This document shows positions 1 through 8,802 of a stretch of DNA of 64,000 bases, in pieces. The notes under the pieces are model-generated. The model made no database searches. It was not told the DNA's origin and saw nothing but the letters and a program-made list of their open reading frames with translations. Source of the DNA: CAWDMN01 sp963803155 (lineage in GTDB: Bacteria > Acidobacteriota > Terriglobia > Versatilivoradales > Versatilivoraceae); the NCBI GenBank assembly GCA_963803155.1, contig CAWDMN010000038.1, forward strand, positions 1 through 64,000. The letters run 5' to 3'. The position numbers and the translations under genes are program-made. Every line of letters begins with the position of its first letter. Positions within the stretch are counted from its first letter, which is position 1.

Positions 1-486
1 CAAGGTCACCCATGGCCCAAGCACGGCCTGGGTCGCGGCAAGATCGATGCCGTTGGCCCGCAGGTAATCGCGGCACCGGTCGAAGGCGTCGGATAGTTCC
101 GCGCGGGCCCGGATCGTCTCCAGGATCTCGCGGGCGGGACGCCGTCTCCCAGGCGGTACGAGATGTTGGCCATGTGGCAGCAGGCGGTGACATTGTCCTT
201 GAGCACATCGGCATGCAGGTCGCCAACACGCCGGCTGCGGACGGTGGACACGAAATTGGCCAGGTGGACAGCGTCGGGAAACTCGGGCAAGCACTGCTTG
301 AGAATGTCTTTGATCTTCCGCCTTGCGGGTCGAAAACCGCACCGCCAGCGGCGTCGCCGGCAAAGTAGCCGCCTTCGCACTCGATCACCACCCCGCCGCT
401 ATGGCCGCGGTACGTGCCCATCGAGTCCTTGGTGATGCGGACGTTGCGGACCTCGCAGATCAAGGGGGCGGCCGGTAGTCCAGCTG
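1..486 (-). pseudogene. Gfo/Idh/MocA-type oxidoreductase, C-terminal fragment with frameshifts
   Basis: Read on the minus strand, three frames together give one continuous C-terminal half of a Gfo/Idh/MocA oxidoreductase of the kind common in Planctomycetes and Verrucomicrobia. The pieces are ICEVRNVRITKDSMGTYRG, then KIKDILKQCLPEFPDAVHLANF, then REILETIRARAELSDAFDR. The reading frame slips near 465-470 (C run), near 323 (GGAA) and near 145-150 (GC run), so as written it encodes no intact protein. The stretch is far richer in GC than the rest of the window and touches the window edge. Repeated single-base slips in G/C runs suggest low-quality terminal sequence; a decayed gene is the alternative. 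The family call is secure, the biological reality of the junction is not. Confidence 0.6.
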
Positions 487-924
487 ATGAATAAAGAGAA
501 CACCATTCAAGTGATCAATCTCATGAGTCAAAATCCGGGCTAAAAGGCTATGTCCCTCAAAGATCTTGTGATGTCCCTTCACATCCTGCGCGGAAACAAC
601 CACATGCATGGGCCGCTTCACTTTAGCCGTAAAATCCGGAAAACTCAAACAGCCTTCCTCTTCATACTGCTCCCCCTCGCTGTTGATAATTTCCGGATTT
701 ACCAACACTAGCAATGATTCAGCCGTTCTTCCAACGCTTTCATCCACAACGATCAAACGTTTGGATACCCCCACTTGAGGGGCAGCCAAACCATATCCCG
801 GAGCAGCATACATGGTTTCCACTATGTTCTTGGCCAGCTGTTCCAGCTCCTGGCCAAAAGCACTGACCGGTTCTGCGTTTCGTTCCAACACTGGGTCGCC
901 ATATTTGACAATGGGCAATATCAT
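460..924 (-). CDS. def: Peptide deformylase, C-terminus replaced at a junction
   Basis: Removes the N-formyl group from the initiator methionine of new proteins in the cytoplasm, using a metal ion. All three family motifs are present: GYGLAAPQ near residue 43, EGCLSFP near 90 and HEIDHLNG near 133, the last supplying two metal ligands and the catalytic Glu. The protein follows the family up to GVLFIHQL and then ends in DYRPPP and a stop, 154 residues in all, lacking the usual closing basic helix. The last codons lie in the GC-rich foreign-looking stretch, so the native 3' end is missing here. Start is ATG with the expected beginning (ILPIVKYGDPVL). About 265 bases separate it from aroC upstream. 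Confidence 0.88.
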   Translation of the reverse strand: MILPIVKYGDPVLERNAEPVSAFGQELEQLAKNIVETMYAAPGYGLAAPQVGVSKRLIVVDESVGRTAESLLVLVNPEIINSEGEQYEEEGCLSFPDFTAKVKRPMHVVVSAQDVKGHHKIFEGHSLLARILTHEIDHLNGVLFIHQLDYRPPP

Positions 925-1189
925 GCTCCACCTTGCGTTCCATCAATATATCCTGTACCCATGTTACCTTTGCAGGCTAAGCTGGTCAACCTTTGATAAC
1001 TCAAGGTAAACGAAAGGCGAGGCTGGCAGGATGAGATTCCCGCCATGCATTTCTCAGCTAGGATCCGGACATAATTTTCGGTGGAAGAAGTTCTGTGGCA
1101 AAACCAACCGAAAGGTCTTTTCCCCATACGTGATTTTTGAGCGTCAACGCTATGTATGGAGCTCTCAACCTTTCCGGATGGGCAGAGGA

Positions 1190-2368
1190 TCAATACCGGC
1201 GAATCTGTTCCAGATAGCCGTCGTAGTTTCTCAGCGTTTCTTGCAGAGAATCTCCGCCAAATTTTTCCAGAAAAAGTTGGGCCAAAATAATTGCCGCCAT
1301 TGCTTCCCCAACGACTCCGGCGGCCGGGACTACACAGGTATCCGACCTTTCGTAGGCCGCTTCAATGGGTTCTTTTGTATTGACATCGACTGACTTCAAT
1401 GGCTTCCTCAAAGTGGGGATGGGTTTGACGTGGCCACGGACAACGATTTCTTCACCGTTGGAGATTCCGCCCTCAATTCCCCCCGCATTGTTGGTCGACC
1501 GAAAGAAGGATTTCTTCGCGGAATCATATCCGATTTCATCGTGCAACAATGACCCCGAGATGGATCCGGAACGAACCCCGGCGCCAATCTCGACAGCTTT
1601 CACCGCTGGAATGCTCATAATCGCCTGCGCAAGTTTACCATCTAGGCGCCGGTCCCAAGCCGTATGGGATCCCAATCCTGGCGCGACTCCCCTGGCCACT
1701 AGCTCAAAACACCCACCCAGCGTGTCGCCCGCCAAATGGATTTTTTTGATGTGGTCCACCATCCTCCGAGCTGTTGCGGGGTCCAAGCAACGGACTTCGC
1801 CATCTTCGTAAACAGAACAAATTTGTTCAAAATTGTAGATAAAATCCAGTGGCAGGCTCACCTCGCCAATGGAAACGGTGTGGCTGGCAATTCGTATGCC
1901 AAACGATTTTAGCAATTGTCTGGCCAATCCCCCCACAGCCACACGGGCCGTAGTTTCTCGGGCACTCGAGCGTTCCAGGATATTTCTCAAATCATGCGAG
2001 TCATATTTTAATGCGCCGGCCAGGTCCGCGTGGCCAGGGCGAGGCCGGGTGATCCGCCGCATTTCTTTATCGTCAAGTTCCCTCGGTTCCGCGGCCATGG
2101 CCGATTCCCAATTGGCCCAATCCCGGTTTTGGATCAATAGCGTCACCGGGCTCCCCAACGTCTTACCGTGGCGAATTCCGGAAACCACTTGAATGTTGTC
2201 TTTTTCGATTTTCATCCGCCCGCCCCGCCCATAACCAGATTGGCGCCGTTTTAGTTCCAGGTTAATCAATGCTGGATCCACTGGAATATCTGCGGGGACT
2301 CCGGAGATGATCATCACCAGACCTTTGCCGTGCGATTCACCCCCGGTGACAAAATCAAAACCCGACAT
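1190..2368 (-). CDS. aroC: Chorismate synthase
   Basis: Last step of the shikimate pathway: converts EPSP to chorismate with reduced FMN, cytoplasmic. The 392-residue product shows the family signatures in order: GGESHGKGL at the N-terminus, RPGHADLAGALKY near 110, SSARETTARVAVGG near 135, STNNAGGIEGGISNGEEI near 290 and VPAAGVVGEAMAA near 345. The ATG at 2368 is preferred because GGGAGA lies just upstream and the family begins almost directly with the GESHG motif; an upstream in-frame TTG would add five residues. It is transcribed away from the MCE operon, with a 285-base divergent spacer. Length is normal. Confidence 0.96.
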   Translation of the reverse strand: MSGFDFVTGGESHGKGLVMIISGVPADIPVDPALINLELKRRQSGYGRGGRMKIEKDNIQVVSGIRHGKTLGSPVTLLIQNRDWANWESAMAAEPRELDDKEMRRITRPRPGHADLAGALKYDSHDLRNILERSSARETTARVAVGGLARQLLKSFGIRIASHTVSIGEVSLPLDFIYNFEQICSVYEDGEVRCLDPATARRMVDHIKKIHLAGDTLGGCFELVARGVAPGLGSHTAWDRRLDGKLAQAIMSIPAVKAVEIGAGVRSGSISGSLLHDEIGYDSAKKSFFRSTNNAGGIEGGISNGEEIVVRGHVKPIPTLRKPLKSVDVNTKEPIEAAYERSDTCVVPAAGVVGEAMAAIILAQLFLEKFGGDSLQETLRNYDGYLEQIRRY

Positions 2369-2653
2369 AGCTTCTCCCGCCAATCATCATGAAAGGTAGA
2401 ATGAAAGGACCATGCATTCAAATGCCGTCTGAACCGATCCAGGTAGTGTCCCCTGATACTTCGCGGGCATTAGCCTCACCGCTTGCGCCTACTATATCAT
2501 GTTCCCGCAAAAAACGCCGCCACCCTCCGCACTTCTGGATGGAAAGCAAACAATGAAATTGGTATCATTAAAGTCCACTTGCCGGGAAGGTTCGATGGCA
2601 ACAAGAGAATCCCTGGCGGGGCTCTTCCCCGCCGACGGTTGCGAGCAAGGTTT

Positions 2654-3433
2654 ATGGATCTGATCATTGCCCGTCCCAGTCAAATTTTCAAGCGCTGGGT
2701 GGTCGAAATTCAGAATTTTACGGTCTTGGGCTTCAAATCCCTCTGGAGTCTAATTCGCCCGCCCATTTACCTTCGCGAAACATTTGAAATGATGGATATC
2801 ATCGGGGTCGGATCTCTGAGCATTACCTTGCTCACTGCTTTTTTTACCGGAGCAGTCTTGGCACTGCAAACCTCTAAAACGCTCACCTCCTTCGGCGCCA
2901 TGGCCTACACGGGCCAACTAGTGGCCCTCTCATTGGTACGGGAACTCGGTCCGGTCCTTACTGCCGTGGTGGTAGCTGGACGCATTGGCTCTGGAATTGC
3001 CTCAGAGCTGGGCTCCATGTTGATCAGCGAGCAAATCAACGCCATGCGCGCTCTGGGCACTGACCCTATAAAGAAATTGGTGACACCCCGAATGTTAGCC
3101 GCCGTTACCATGGTTCCCGTACTGACCATCATCTCTGACTTTGTGGGAATTATGGGAGGCTTCTTCGTTTCTTATTTCCTGCTAGGCCAAAGCTCGGATT
3201 TATATTTGACATCCGCCTACGATCAGCTGACCTATTCCGATCTTGTCCAGGGTTTGGTCAAGCCGCCCATTTTCGGATTCATCATCGCCATCGTGGGTTG
3301 CTATTGCGGATTGCGCACTTATGGAGGCACTCAGGGGGTTGGCCGCTCCACCACGCAATCAGTGGTCAGTGCCATGATCCTGATTTTCGTTACCGACTTT
3401 TTTATCACTCGTTTGCTGTTATCGATATTATAG
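2654..3433 (+). CDS. mlaE: MlaE/YrbE-family ABC transporter permease
   Basis: Inner-membrane permease of an MCE lipid-transport system (the Mla pathway moves phospholipids between the membranes in Gram-negative bacteria). 259 residues with five to six hydrophobic segments and the conserved family stretch [20 protein letters not shown] followed by ELGSM near 90-120. The ATG at 2654 is chosen because it follows AAGG closely and matches the usual family N-terminus; the open frame extends 57 codons further upstream without family character. A small GC-rich hairpin (GGCGGGG/CCCCGCC, 2615-2633) sits just upstream of the start. First gene of a tight operon, 11 bases before mlaF. The direction of lipid transport cannot be read from sequence. 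Confidence 0.92.
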   Translation: MDLIIARPSQIFKRWVVEIQNFTVLGFKSLWSLIRPPIYLRETFEMMDIIGVGSLSITLLTAFFTGAVLALQTSKTLTSFGAMAYTGQLVALSLVRELGPVLTAVVVAGRIGSGIASELGSMLISEQINAMRALGTDPIKKLVTPRMLAAVTMVPVLTIISDFVGIMGGFFVSYFLLGQSSDLYLTSAYDQLTYSDLVQGLVKPPIFGFIIAIVGCYCGLRTYGGTQGVGRSTTQSVVSAMILIFVTDFFITRLLLSIL

Positions 3434-3444
3434 TCAAAAGTCCA

Positions 3445-4263
3445 ATGGAATCCATGTTTCCAACACCCGCGATTCAGCTCAAGAACGTTTCCAAATATTA
3501 TGACGATCAGTGTGTGCTCAAAGACATATCCTTTACGGTCAGGCGCGGTGAGACCAAGCTTATCTTGGGTGGAAGCGGCTCCGGTAAGTCCACCATCTTG
3601 AAATTGATCATCGGACTGGAAAAGCCGGACGAAGGTGAAATCTGGGTCGATGGGGAAGAGACTACCCAGTATGAGGAATCCCGGCTGAATGAAGTACGGG
3701 CGAAAATTGGCATGGTGTTTCAAGAAGGGGCTCTCTTTGACTCAATCACGGTGGAAGAAAATGTCGCCTATCGCCTCTATGAGCAGACCAATCTTGATGA
3801 AGAGGAAATTGAAACGATTGTCCGGCAGACCCTCGGATTTGTGGACATGGAAGAGGCTCTCCATAAGATGCCGGCGGAGTTATCCGGCGGCATGCGACGT
3901 CGCGCCGGAATCGCACGCGCGCTGGTGGGTAATCCTAAGATAATGCTTTACGACGAGCCCACGGCCGGGCTTGATCCAATTGTTGCCCGTACGATCAATG
4001 AACTGGTCATTAAGCTGCGCGACCTGGAAGGGGTAAGTTCTGTTTTTGTCACGCACCGTTTGCGTGACGCATTCACCATGGCCCGGGAGTTTTTGGGCAT
4101 CCGCAATGGCCGCATAGAATATCTTACTGAAGAAGAATCTCAAGTTTGCCTGATCAATACCAGCTTTATCATGCTCAGGGAAGGGCAGATTATTTTTGAT
4201 GGAGTCGATGAAGAGATTCGCAATTTCAAAGACGAATATGTCCGGAGATTTCTTTTTTCTTAG
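3445..4263 (+). CDS. mlaF: MlaF-like ABC transporter ATP-binding protein
   Basis: ATPase that powers the MlaE permease. The 272-residue protein has Walker [10 protein letters not shown] near 41, a Q-loop ([11 protein letters not shown]) near 90, the ABC signature [15 protein letters not shown] near 145, Walker [14 protein letters not shown] near 165 and a switch histidine in FVTHRL near 198. GGMRRR in the signature is usual for MlaF-type ATPases. The start at 3445 (or 3454) lies 11 bases after the mlaE stop; the open frame running back into mlaE is an overlap artefact. The adjacent mlaE and mlaD support assignment to an MCE transporter. The C-terminal tail of about 50 residues is slightly extended and ends in a basic patch. 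Confidence 0.93.
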   Translation: MESMFPTPAIQLKNVSKYYDDQCVLKDISFTVRRGETKLILGGSGSGKSTILKLIIGLEKPDEGEIWVDGEETTQYEESRLNEVRAKIGMVFQEGALFDSITVEENVAYRLYEQTNLDEEEIETIVRQTLGFVDMEEALHKMPAELSGGMRRRAGIARALVGNPKIMLYDEPTAGLDPIVARTINELVIKLRDLEGVSSVFVTHRLRDAFTMAREFLGIRNGRIEYLTEEESQVCLINTSFIMLREGQIIFDGVDEEIRNFKDEYVRRFLFS

Positions 4264-4292
4264 TTGGACGGAATCTGTGACAAGGAGGAGTC

Positions 4293-5366
4293 ATGGCCAG
4301 AAAACGACTTGCCTGGTCAGAACTTCATGTGGGTTTTTTGGTATTGGCCAGTTTCAGCATCCTAACGCTAGCCATTATCTTGATTAGCGGCAAAGCCAGC
4401 ATCTTCACGCGGAATTATACACTTCGAACTTTCCTGCCGAGCGCTTCCGGCCTGAAAAAAGGATCTCTGGTTTGGGTGGCTGGGATTGAAGTGGGGAATG
4501 TACGCGATGTAAGGATTTCCACGTACAAAGATCCTGCCCACGCCGTGGAAGTGATCCTCCGTGTCAGCCAGGAATATCAGAGTGCCATTCGGACCGATTC
4601 CGTGGCTTCGCTTGGTTCAATCGGACTGTTGGGTGACAAGTATCTTGATATTTCCCGGGGATCGGATAAATTTCCCATGATTCCTCCAGATGGGGAAATT
4701 AGAAGTTCCTCCGAAGCCGATATCCGAAAAATCATTCAAAATAGCAACGATTTGGTGGCCAATTTGGGTGATCTAGTGGACAAAATTAACAGCATTACAA
4801 CAAAAATTGACAAAGGTGAGGGAACGATAGGCAAATTCATCAATGATCCGGCCATGTTCGACCGGCTGAATCAAACCGTTCAAGACGCATCGGATATTGT
4901 TGCCAAACTAAAATCAGGGGAGGGTTCTTTGGGGAAAATGCTCAATAACCCTGAAATGTTCGATCATTTAAATAACACGTTGAGCCGCGTGGACAGCGTA
5001 GTGGCAAAGGTTGACAATGGCGAAGGCACATTGGGGAAATTAGTTTCAGATAAATCGGTTTATGAAAAAACGGACTCCATTTTAGCCCGTGTCAACACCG
5101 TGGCGGACCGCCTGGAAAGAGGCGAGGGTTTCCTGGGGAAAATGACTAAAGACGAGTCTCTATACTTGGATTTAAAGGACTCCATCGCCAAGATTAACCA
5201 GTTGATGGACCGGATCGACCATGGCGAAGGAACTATAGGCAAACTGGCCAAAGACTCCTCTCTTTACGACAATATCAATACGGCGGCGGCGGAGCTGGTC
5301 AAACTTCTCTATGATTTCCGCCAAAATCCCAAACGTTTTTTGCGCATTAAGGTCGGCTTGTTTTAA
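4293..5366 (+). CDS. mlaD: MCE/MlaD-family substrate-binding protein with five 34-residue repeats
   Basis: Membrane-anchored periplasmic subunit that binds lipid for the MlaEF transporter. A single N-terminal transmembrane segment (about 12-32) is followed by one MCE domain (about 38-120, with VWVAGIEVGNV and the closing LGDKYLDI). The rest, residues 165-345, is a tandem array: GEGTIGK, GEGSLGK, GEGTLGK, GEGFLGK and GEGTIGK begin exactly every 34 residues (175, 209, 243, 277, 311), each followed by a conserved Asp/Asn and an aromatic. AAGGAGG precedes the ATG. Third gene of the operon. Many MCE proteins carry alpha-helical C-terminal extensions that assemble as hexameric tubes; that this array does so is inference. 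Confidence 0.9.
   Translation: MARKRLAWSELHVGFLVLASFSILTLAIILISGKASIFTRNYTLRTFLPSASGLKKGSLVWVAGIEVGNVRDVRISTYKDPAHAVEVILRVSQEYQSAIRTDSVASLGSIGLLGDKYLDISRGSDKFPMIPPDGEIRSSSEADIRKIIQNSNDLVANLGDLVDKINSITTKIDKGEGTIGKFINDPAMFDRLNQTVQDASDIVAKLKSGEGSLGKMLNNPEMFDHLNNTLSRVDSVVAKVDNGEGTLGKLVSDKSVYEKTDSILARVNTVADRLERGEGFLGKMTKDESLYLDLKDSIAKINQLMDRIDHGEGTIGKLAKDSSLYDNINTAAAELVKLLYDFRQNPKRFLRIKVGLF
4815..5324 (+). repeat. Five in-frame 102-bp tandem repeats in mlaD
   Basis: Codons for GEGxxGK start at 4815, 4917, 5019, 5121 and 5223, an exact 102-bp period. Units differ considerably at DNA level, so they are old, diverged duplications kept in phase rather than recent slippage products. Confidence 0.9.
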
Positions 5367-5445
5367 TTGGTAAATTTTGACTTTTTCCCGGGGAGCTATT
5401 ATTATCTTCATCCATTCGAGTTGAATGCAAGGGATTGATTTACCC

Positions 5446-5931
5446 ATGACAATGCAGATCAAACGCAAGCTGGAAGAGGAGATTCGAATCATCGATCTGG
5501 AATTGAAGACTGAACTCCCCAAAGAACTGAAGAAGGCCAAGGAATTGGGAGACCTGAGTGAAAATGCGGAGTATCAGTCGGCCAAACAACGGCAGGAAAT
5601 ATTAAATGCCAAGTTGGCCCATTTACGAAAACGGCTCGCGGAGATTTCTCTGATTAACCTGGATAAAATTCCCCATGACCGGATTTCGTACGGTTCCACC
5701 GTGGTTCTGCATGATGTCCAAAAAGGGTCTGAGCTTACTTATAAGCTGGTCTCAGTGGAGGAGTCCGATATTCAAAAAGGGCTGATTTCCACAACTTCCC
5801 CCATTGGAAAGGGACTACTCAACAAACAAGTTGGGGATATGGTCAAAATAGTTACCCCGGGCGGAACCAAGGAATTTGAGATATTGAAATTGACCACCAT
5901 CCACGATGAAGTGAAAGAGGAGATCCCTTAG
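5446..5931 (+). CDS. greA: Transcription elongation factor GreA/GreB family
   Basis: Rescues backtracked RNA polymerase by stimulating cleavage of the transcript 3' end. The N-terminal half is a long coiled coil with the conserved ELGDLSENAEYQSAK loop near 30-45, whose acidic residues reach into the polymerase channel; the C-terminal half is an FKBP-like domain (YGSTVVL, then SPIGKGLLNKQVGDMV). Start is put at ATG 5446 because AAGGG lies about 12 bases upstream and the product then has the usual 160-residue length; an ATG at 5425 in the same frame is possible. It follows mlaD by about 80 bases and sits 6 bases before the phosphatidyltransferase gene, so the pair is probably co-transcribed. 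Confidence 0.93.
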   Translation: MTMQIKRKLEEEIRIIDLELKTELPKELKKAKELGDLSENAEYQSAKQRQEILNAKLAHLRKRLAEISLINLDKIPHDRISYGSTVVLHDVQKGSELTYKLVSVEESDIQKGLISTTSPIGKGLLNKQVGDMVKIVTPGGTKEFEILKLTTIHDEVKEEIP

Positions 5932-5937
5932 ACTTCC

Positions 5938-6531
5938 ATGATTAGCCAATTGATTGGGAAAATTTGCCAGGCCATCCTGAACAAAATTGTTCTTGGCCTT
6001 TCTTATCTTCACATTAACCCTAACTTGATCACATTCATCGGATTTTTGATCACACTCCCCTCCGCGTGGTTCCTCGCCTGCGGTGATTTTTTCGCGGCCG
6101 GATGGATTATCGTCATTTCAGGCCTATTTGACATGTTGGACGGTCGGGTGGCTCGAATCACCAACAACGTGACCAAATTCGGCGCCTTCTTCGATTCCGT
6201 GTTGGACCGCTATTCTGATATGGCTTTTTTTATCGGGTTAATGATCTACTATGCTCGATGCCAACGGATGGGATATGTCGTTTTAGCCGGGATTGCCATG
6301 ATGGGATCCATCTTGACCAGCTATGCCCGCGCCCGAGCAGAATGCCTGATTCCGCTCTGTAAAGTCGGCTTTTTAGAAAGACCGGAAAGGTTGGTCCTTC
6401 TCATCATTGGAACCTTTTTTAATCGGATGGCTCCGGTATTATGGGTAATTGCAGTGTTGGCAAATTTGACTGTGATTCATCGCACTTATTTTACCTGGCA
6501 GGAAACCAAATCGCCGAAAGCGCTAGCTTGA
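5938..6531 (+). CDS. CDP-alcohol phosphatidyltransferase
   Basis: Integral membrane enzyme transferring a phosphatidyl group from CDP-diacylglycerol (or a related CDP-alcohol) to an alcohol, a step in phospholipid synthesis. The diagnostic motif D-x2-D-G-x2-A-R-x8-G-x3-D-x3-D is complete: DMLDGRVARITNNVTKFGAF and then DSVLD near residues 65-92. The 197-residue protein has about five to six transmembrane helices. Whether the acceptor is glycerol phosphate, inositol phosphate or another alcohol cannot be decided, so no symbol is given. It starts 6 bases after greA. A weak terminator-like hairpin follows. Confidence 0.9.
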   Translation: MISQLIGKICQAILNKIVLGLSYLHINPNLITFIGFLITLPSAWFLACGDFFAAGWIIVISGLFDMLDGRVARITNNVTKFGAFFDSVLDRYSDMAFFIGLMIYYARCQRMGYVVLAGIAMMGSILTSYARARAECLIPLCKVGFLERPERLVLLIIGTFFNRMAPVLWVIAVLANLTVIHRTYFTWQETKSPKALA

Positions 6532-6538
6532 TTTTTCT

Positions 6539-6565
6539 CAATCTACCAAGAAGATTGGTCTTTTT
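6539..6565 (+). terminator. Possible weak rho-independent terminator
   Basis: Two alternative short stems (CAATCT/AGATTG or ACCAA/TTGGT) are followed directly by CTTTTT, eight bases after the phosphatidyltransferase stop codon. The stem is short, so this is tentative. Confidence 0.35.
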
Positions 6566-7004
6566 ACCTCTTGACATATTTGGATGGAAGGATTTCGCTT
6601 AGAATATCCCAAAGCGGAACCCCAAATCCACCAGTCGTACTTTTTTTTCATTCGGACGAGAACCCTCCCCCATGTACAATCGCTACTGACTGTATTCTCA
6701 ATAGCTTATCTGTTTTTCAAATCTTGATTTTTCCAAAATCCAGCGGGGCGGATACTTTGCCTTTACCATCCTAAAAGCATTAGACGAAGCCATTCATTTT
6801 TCCTTGAATAGTTGACTAACATGATAGTTTATAAAATACTTACATCAATTAGACTCCATTTTATTGCAGCACGTGGATCCAAAACCGGTAGAATATTGCT
6901 AGCCGCACATTTGCCTAGAAAAGATTTCGCTTGAAGTGTAGCTAATTATGAGGTAAATTGTACATACTAAAAGTCTTGGTAGGTTAATTCCCTCAGAGAC
7001 GAAA
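6566..7004. other. Intergenic region without recognisable gene
   Basis: AT-rich spacer between the phosphatidyltransferase and the methyltransferase. The only open frame here (6571-6774) lacks a ribosome binding site and any family character. It presumably holds the promoter of the methyltransferase, but no convincing -35/-10 pair stands out. Confidence 0.5.
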
Positions 7005-7928
7005 ATGACCAATAAAAATAATCTATCTTCCGTGGAATTTTTCAATCAGTTGAGTGATTCTTACGATCAGATGATGTCGTGGCAGCCGAGAATCAGCCAA
7101 GAGGGGATGTTTTTCAAAAAGCTGATATCCGAAAACAAGTTGAAGAGTTCACTCTCCGTTGCCTGCACTACCGGATTTGACGTTGTGATGTTTCGCCGCC
7201 TGGGAGTTGACGCCGTTGGGATTGATGAAAGTCCCAAGATGATCGATAAAGCACGGGCAAATTCCGTAGCCTGTGGAGTGACTGTGGACTTTGTCTGTGG
7301 CGATTATCAAACCCTGGCAAAAAGATTTTCCGAAGGATTCGACATTATTACTCTCATGACGGATAGTCTCTCTCACATCAAGAGCCATGCGGATTTGAAG
7401 AAAATCATGGAGGGACTCTATGCCATCTTGAATCCTGGCGGCTTGCTTGTCCTTCAAACCAGAAACTACGAAATGATTCTGAAGAATCAGGACCGCTTCC
7501 TCGCTCCCATTATCAATCGGAGCGGGATTGACGAAACAATTTTTTCCCGGGTTCTCGATTTTGCGGCTAAGTCCTTAGAGTACACCATCGTAAAGTTCCA
7601 TAAGCATGAGAACCAATGGAATAGTCAAGTGTTGACCACTGAAATTTTTCCTTATCTAAAAACCGATCTGGAAGCGATGTTAAAAGGGGCGGGATTTAAA
7701 GAGATTAATGCCTACCGAAACTTCAATTTGGAAGATTTCGATAAAAATGGTCCTGAAGTAATTTTCGTAGCCCACAAAAAAGGAGTACTAAAGCCCGAAA
7801 AGAAAAAGAATTCAACCCCCTTGAAAAAACCTGCTCCTCCTCTCAGGGCTAAAGCAAACTTACCCTCAAAAATCCAGCCAGTAAAATCCAAGAAATCCCC
7901 TGTTCAAAAGAAGGGAAAGCGAAAGTAA
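7005..7928 (+). CDS. Class I SAM-dependent methyltransferase with a basic C-terminal tail
   Basis: The first 250 residues have the Rossmann methyltransferase pattern: motif I LSVACTTGFDVVMFRRLG (glycine-poor for this motif), the acidic residue ending strand 2 in GIDESPKMIDKA, motif II/III around VCGDYQTL and FDIITLMTDSLSHI, and ILNPGGLLVLQTRN as the post-III strand. The substrate cannot be inferred. Residues from about 255 to 307 form a Lys/Pro-rich disordered tail (KPEKKKNSTPLKK, KSKKSPVQKKGKRK), suggesting contact with nucleic acid or another polyanion; that is inference. The ATG at 7005 has only a weak upstream purine stretch. The gene stands alone and is convergent with the next small gene. 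Confidence 0.82.
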   Translation: MTNKNNLSSVEFFNQLSDSYDQMMSWQPRISQEGMFFKKLISENKLKSSLSVACTTGFDVVMFRRLGVDAVGIDESPKMIDKARANSVACGVTVDFVCGDYQTLAKRFSEGFDIITLMTDSLSHIKSHADLKKIMEGLYAILNPGGLLVLQTRNYEMILKNQDRFLAPIINRSGIDETIFSRVLDFAAKSLEYTIVKFHKHENQWNSQVLTTEIFPYLKTDLEAMLKGAGFKEINAYRNFNLEDFDKNGPEVIFVAHKKGVLKPEKKKNSTPLKKPAPPLRAKANLPSKIQPVKSKKSPVQKKGKRK

Positions 7929-7950
7929 TCCTACATTCTTTTCGTGAACA

Positions 7951-8274
7951 TCAGACTTGTTCCGCTTCTCTGTATCCCGCCAAGACCTCTCCGGAATCCT
8001 GGCGAATTATTTTCGCCCGCTTGCTTTGTGCTCCGGCGGCGGGTTGTGCAGATCTAAGCAAAGCGAAGGAAGACAAGACATCTTTATAAAGTGAAGTAAC
8101 CACAAAGATTTCGCCGGTCTTTTCATCCTTCCACATCTGTCCTTTGGCAATTTTCCTGACGCTCATAACACCTTTGCGAATCGGTTCGCCATCCTCCAAT
8201 CCATGGCATTTCAATAATGTACTATATTTACTGCATTCGTCTTGTTTTGTCCATGCCAATTCGGGAGTTAACAT
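7951..8274 (-). CDS. Small hypothetical protein
   Basis: No family recognised. From the ATG at 8274 the product is about 107 residues, soluble and basic overall, with two Cys in the first 25 residues (DECSKY, LLKCHG), a central segment MWKDEKTGEIFVVTSLYKDVL that looks like two beta strands and a helix, and a charged C-terminus. The open frame extends 18 codons upstream into a hydrophobic stretch, so a signal-like N-terminus starting at 8328 is an alternative. The protein-like composition makes it more than a shadow frame. It converges with the methyltransferase gene, 22 bases between the stops. Confidence 0.5.
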   Translation of the reverse strand: MLTPELAWTKQDECSKYSTLLKCHGLEDGEPIRKGVMSVRKIAKGQMWKDEKTGEIFVVTSLYKDVLSSFALLRSAQPAAGAQSKRAKIIRQDSGEVLAGYREAEQV

Positions 8275-8802
8275 AAAAATCGACTCAGCTAAAAACCATG
8301 AAATCAAGGTTAGGTGCGGGAGTTGCAACTAAAAAGCTAGTTTCTGGTCAAGGATTGCCCTTGTTGGGAGTGTAAAAATGGAATCAAAAATCTGAGCAAG
8401 AGAGACTTTGTCTCTGACTATTGTTACTTACTGATTGGCATTCCAAAGCTTGACTCAAAATTGTCGATTTTTGCGGATCAAGCAGACTAGTCATGGAAAA
8501 ATGTTTCATCCATTTCCGAGAATCAAGACCATTCTCGAAGTCCATTGGCAAAATATGAATACTGGCGCTAGTGTCTATGTAAATATTTATTTTTACAACC
8601 TATCCACCAAAAATATGTTCTAACTTCCGGTAAAGCATCAAATGCCGCTAATCTAGTTTGGTGGTAAAATAAATGTAGGCATGTCTTAAGTTGATGAAGA
8701 GGTGTTTTTTTTTAGCGAAGACTCCTCACAATGGTTCTAGGGGAGGAATCCGTCCTAAAGAGACTCAAAATGTGTAGTTGTTTTAAAACAAAGGAGGGAA
8801 AA
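8275..8802. other. Divergent intergenic region, no gene seen
   Basis: AT-rich spacer between the small hypothetical gene and the M48 protease. A short open frame at 8435-8623 lacks coding character. The protease promoter probably lies near 8640-8720, but no clear -35/-10 pair can be named. Confidence 0.45.
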
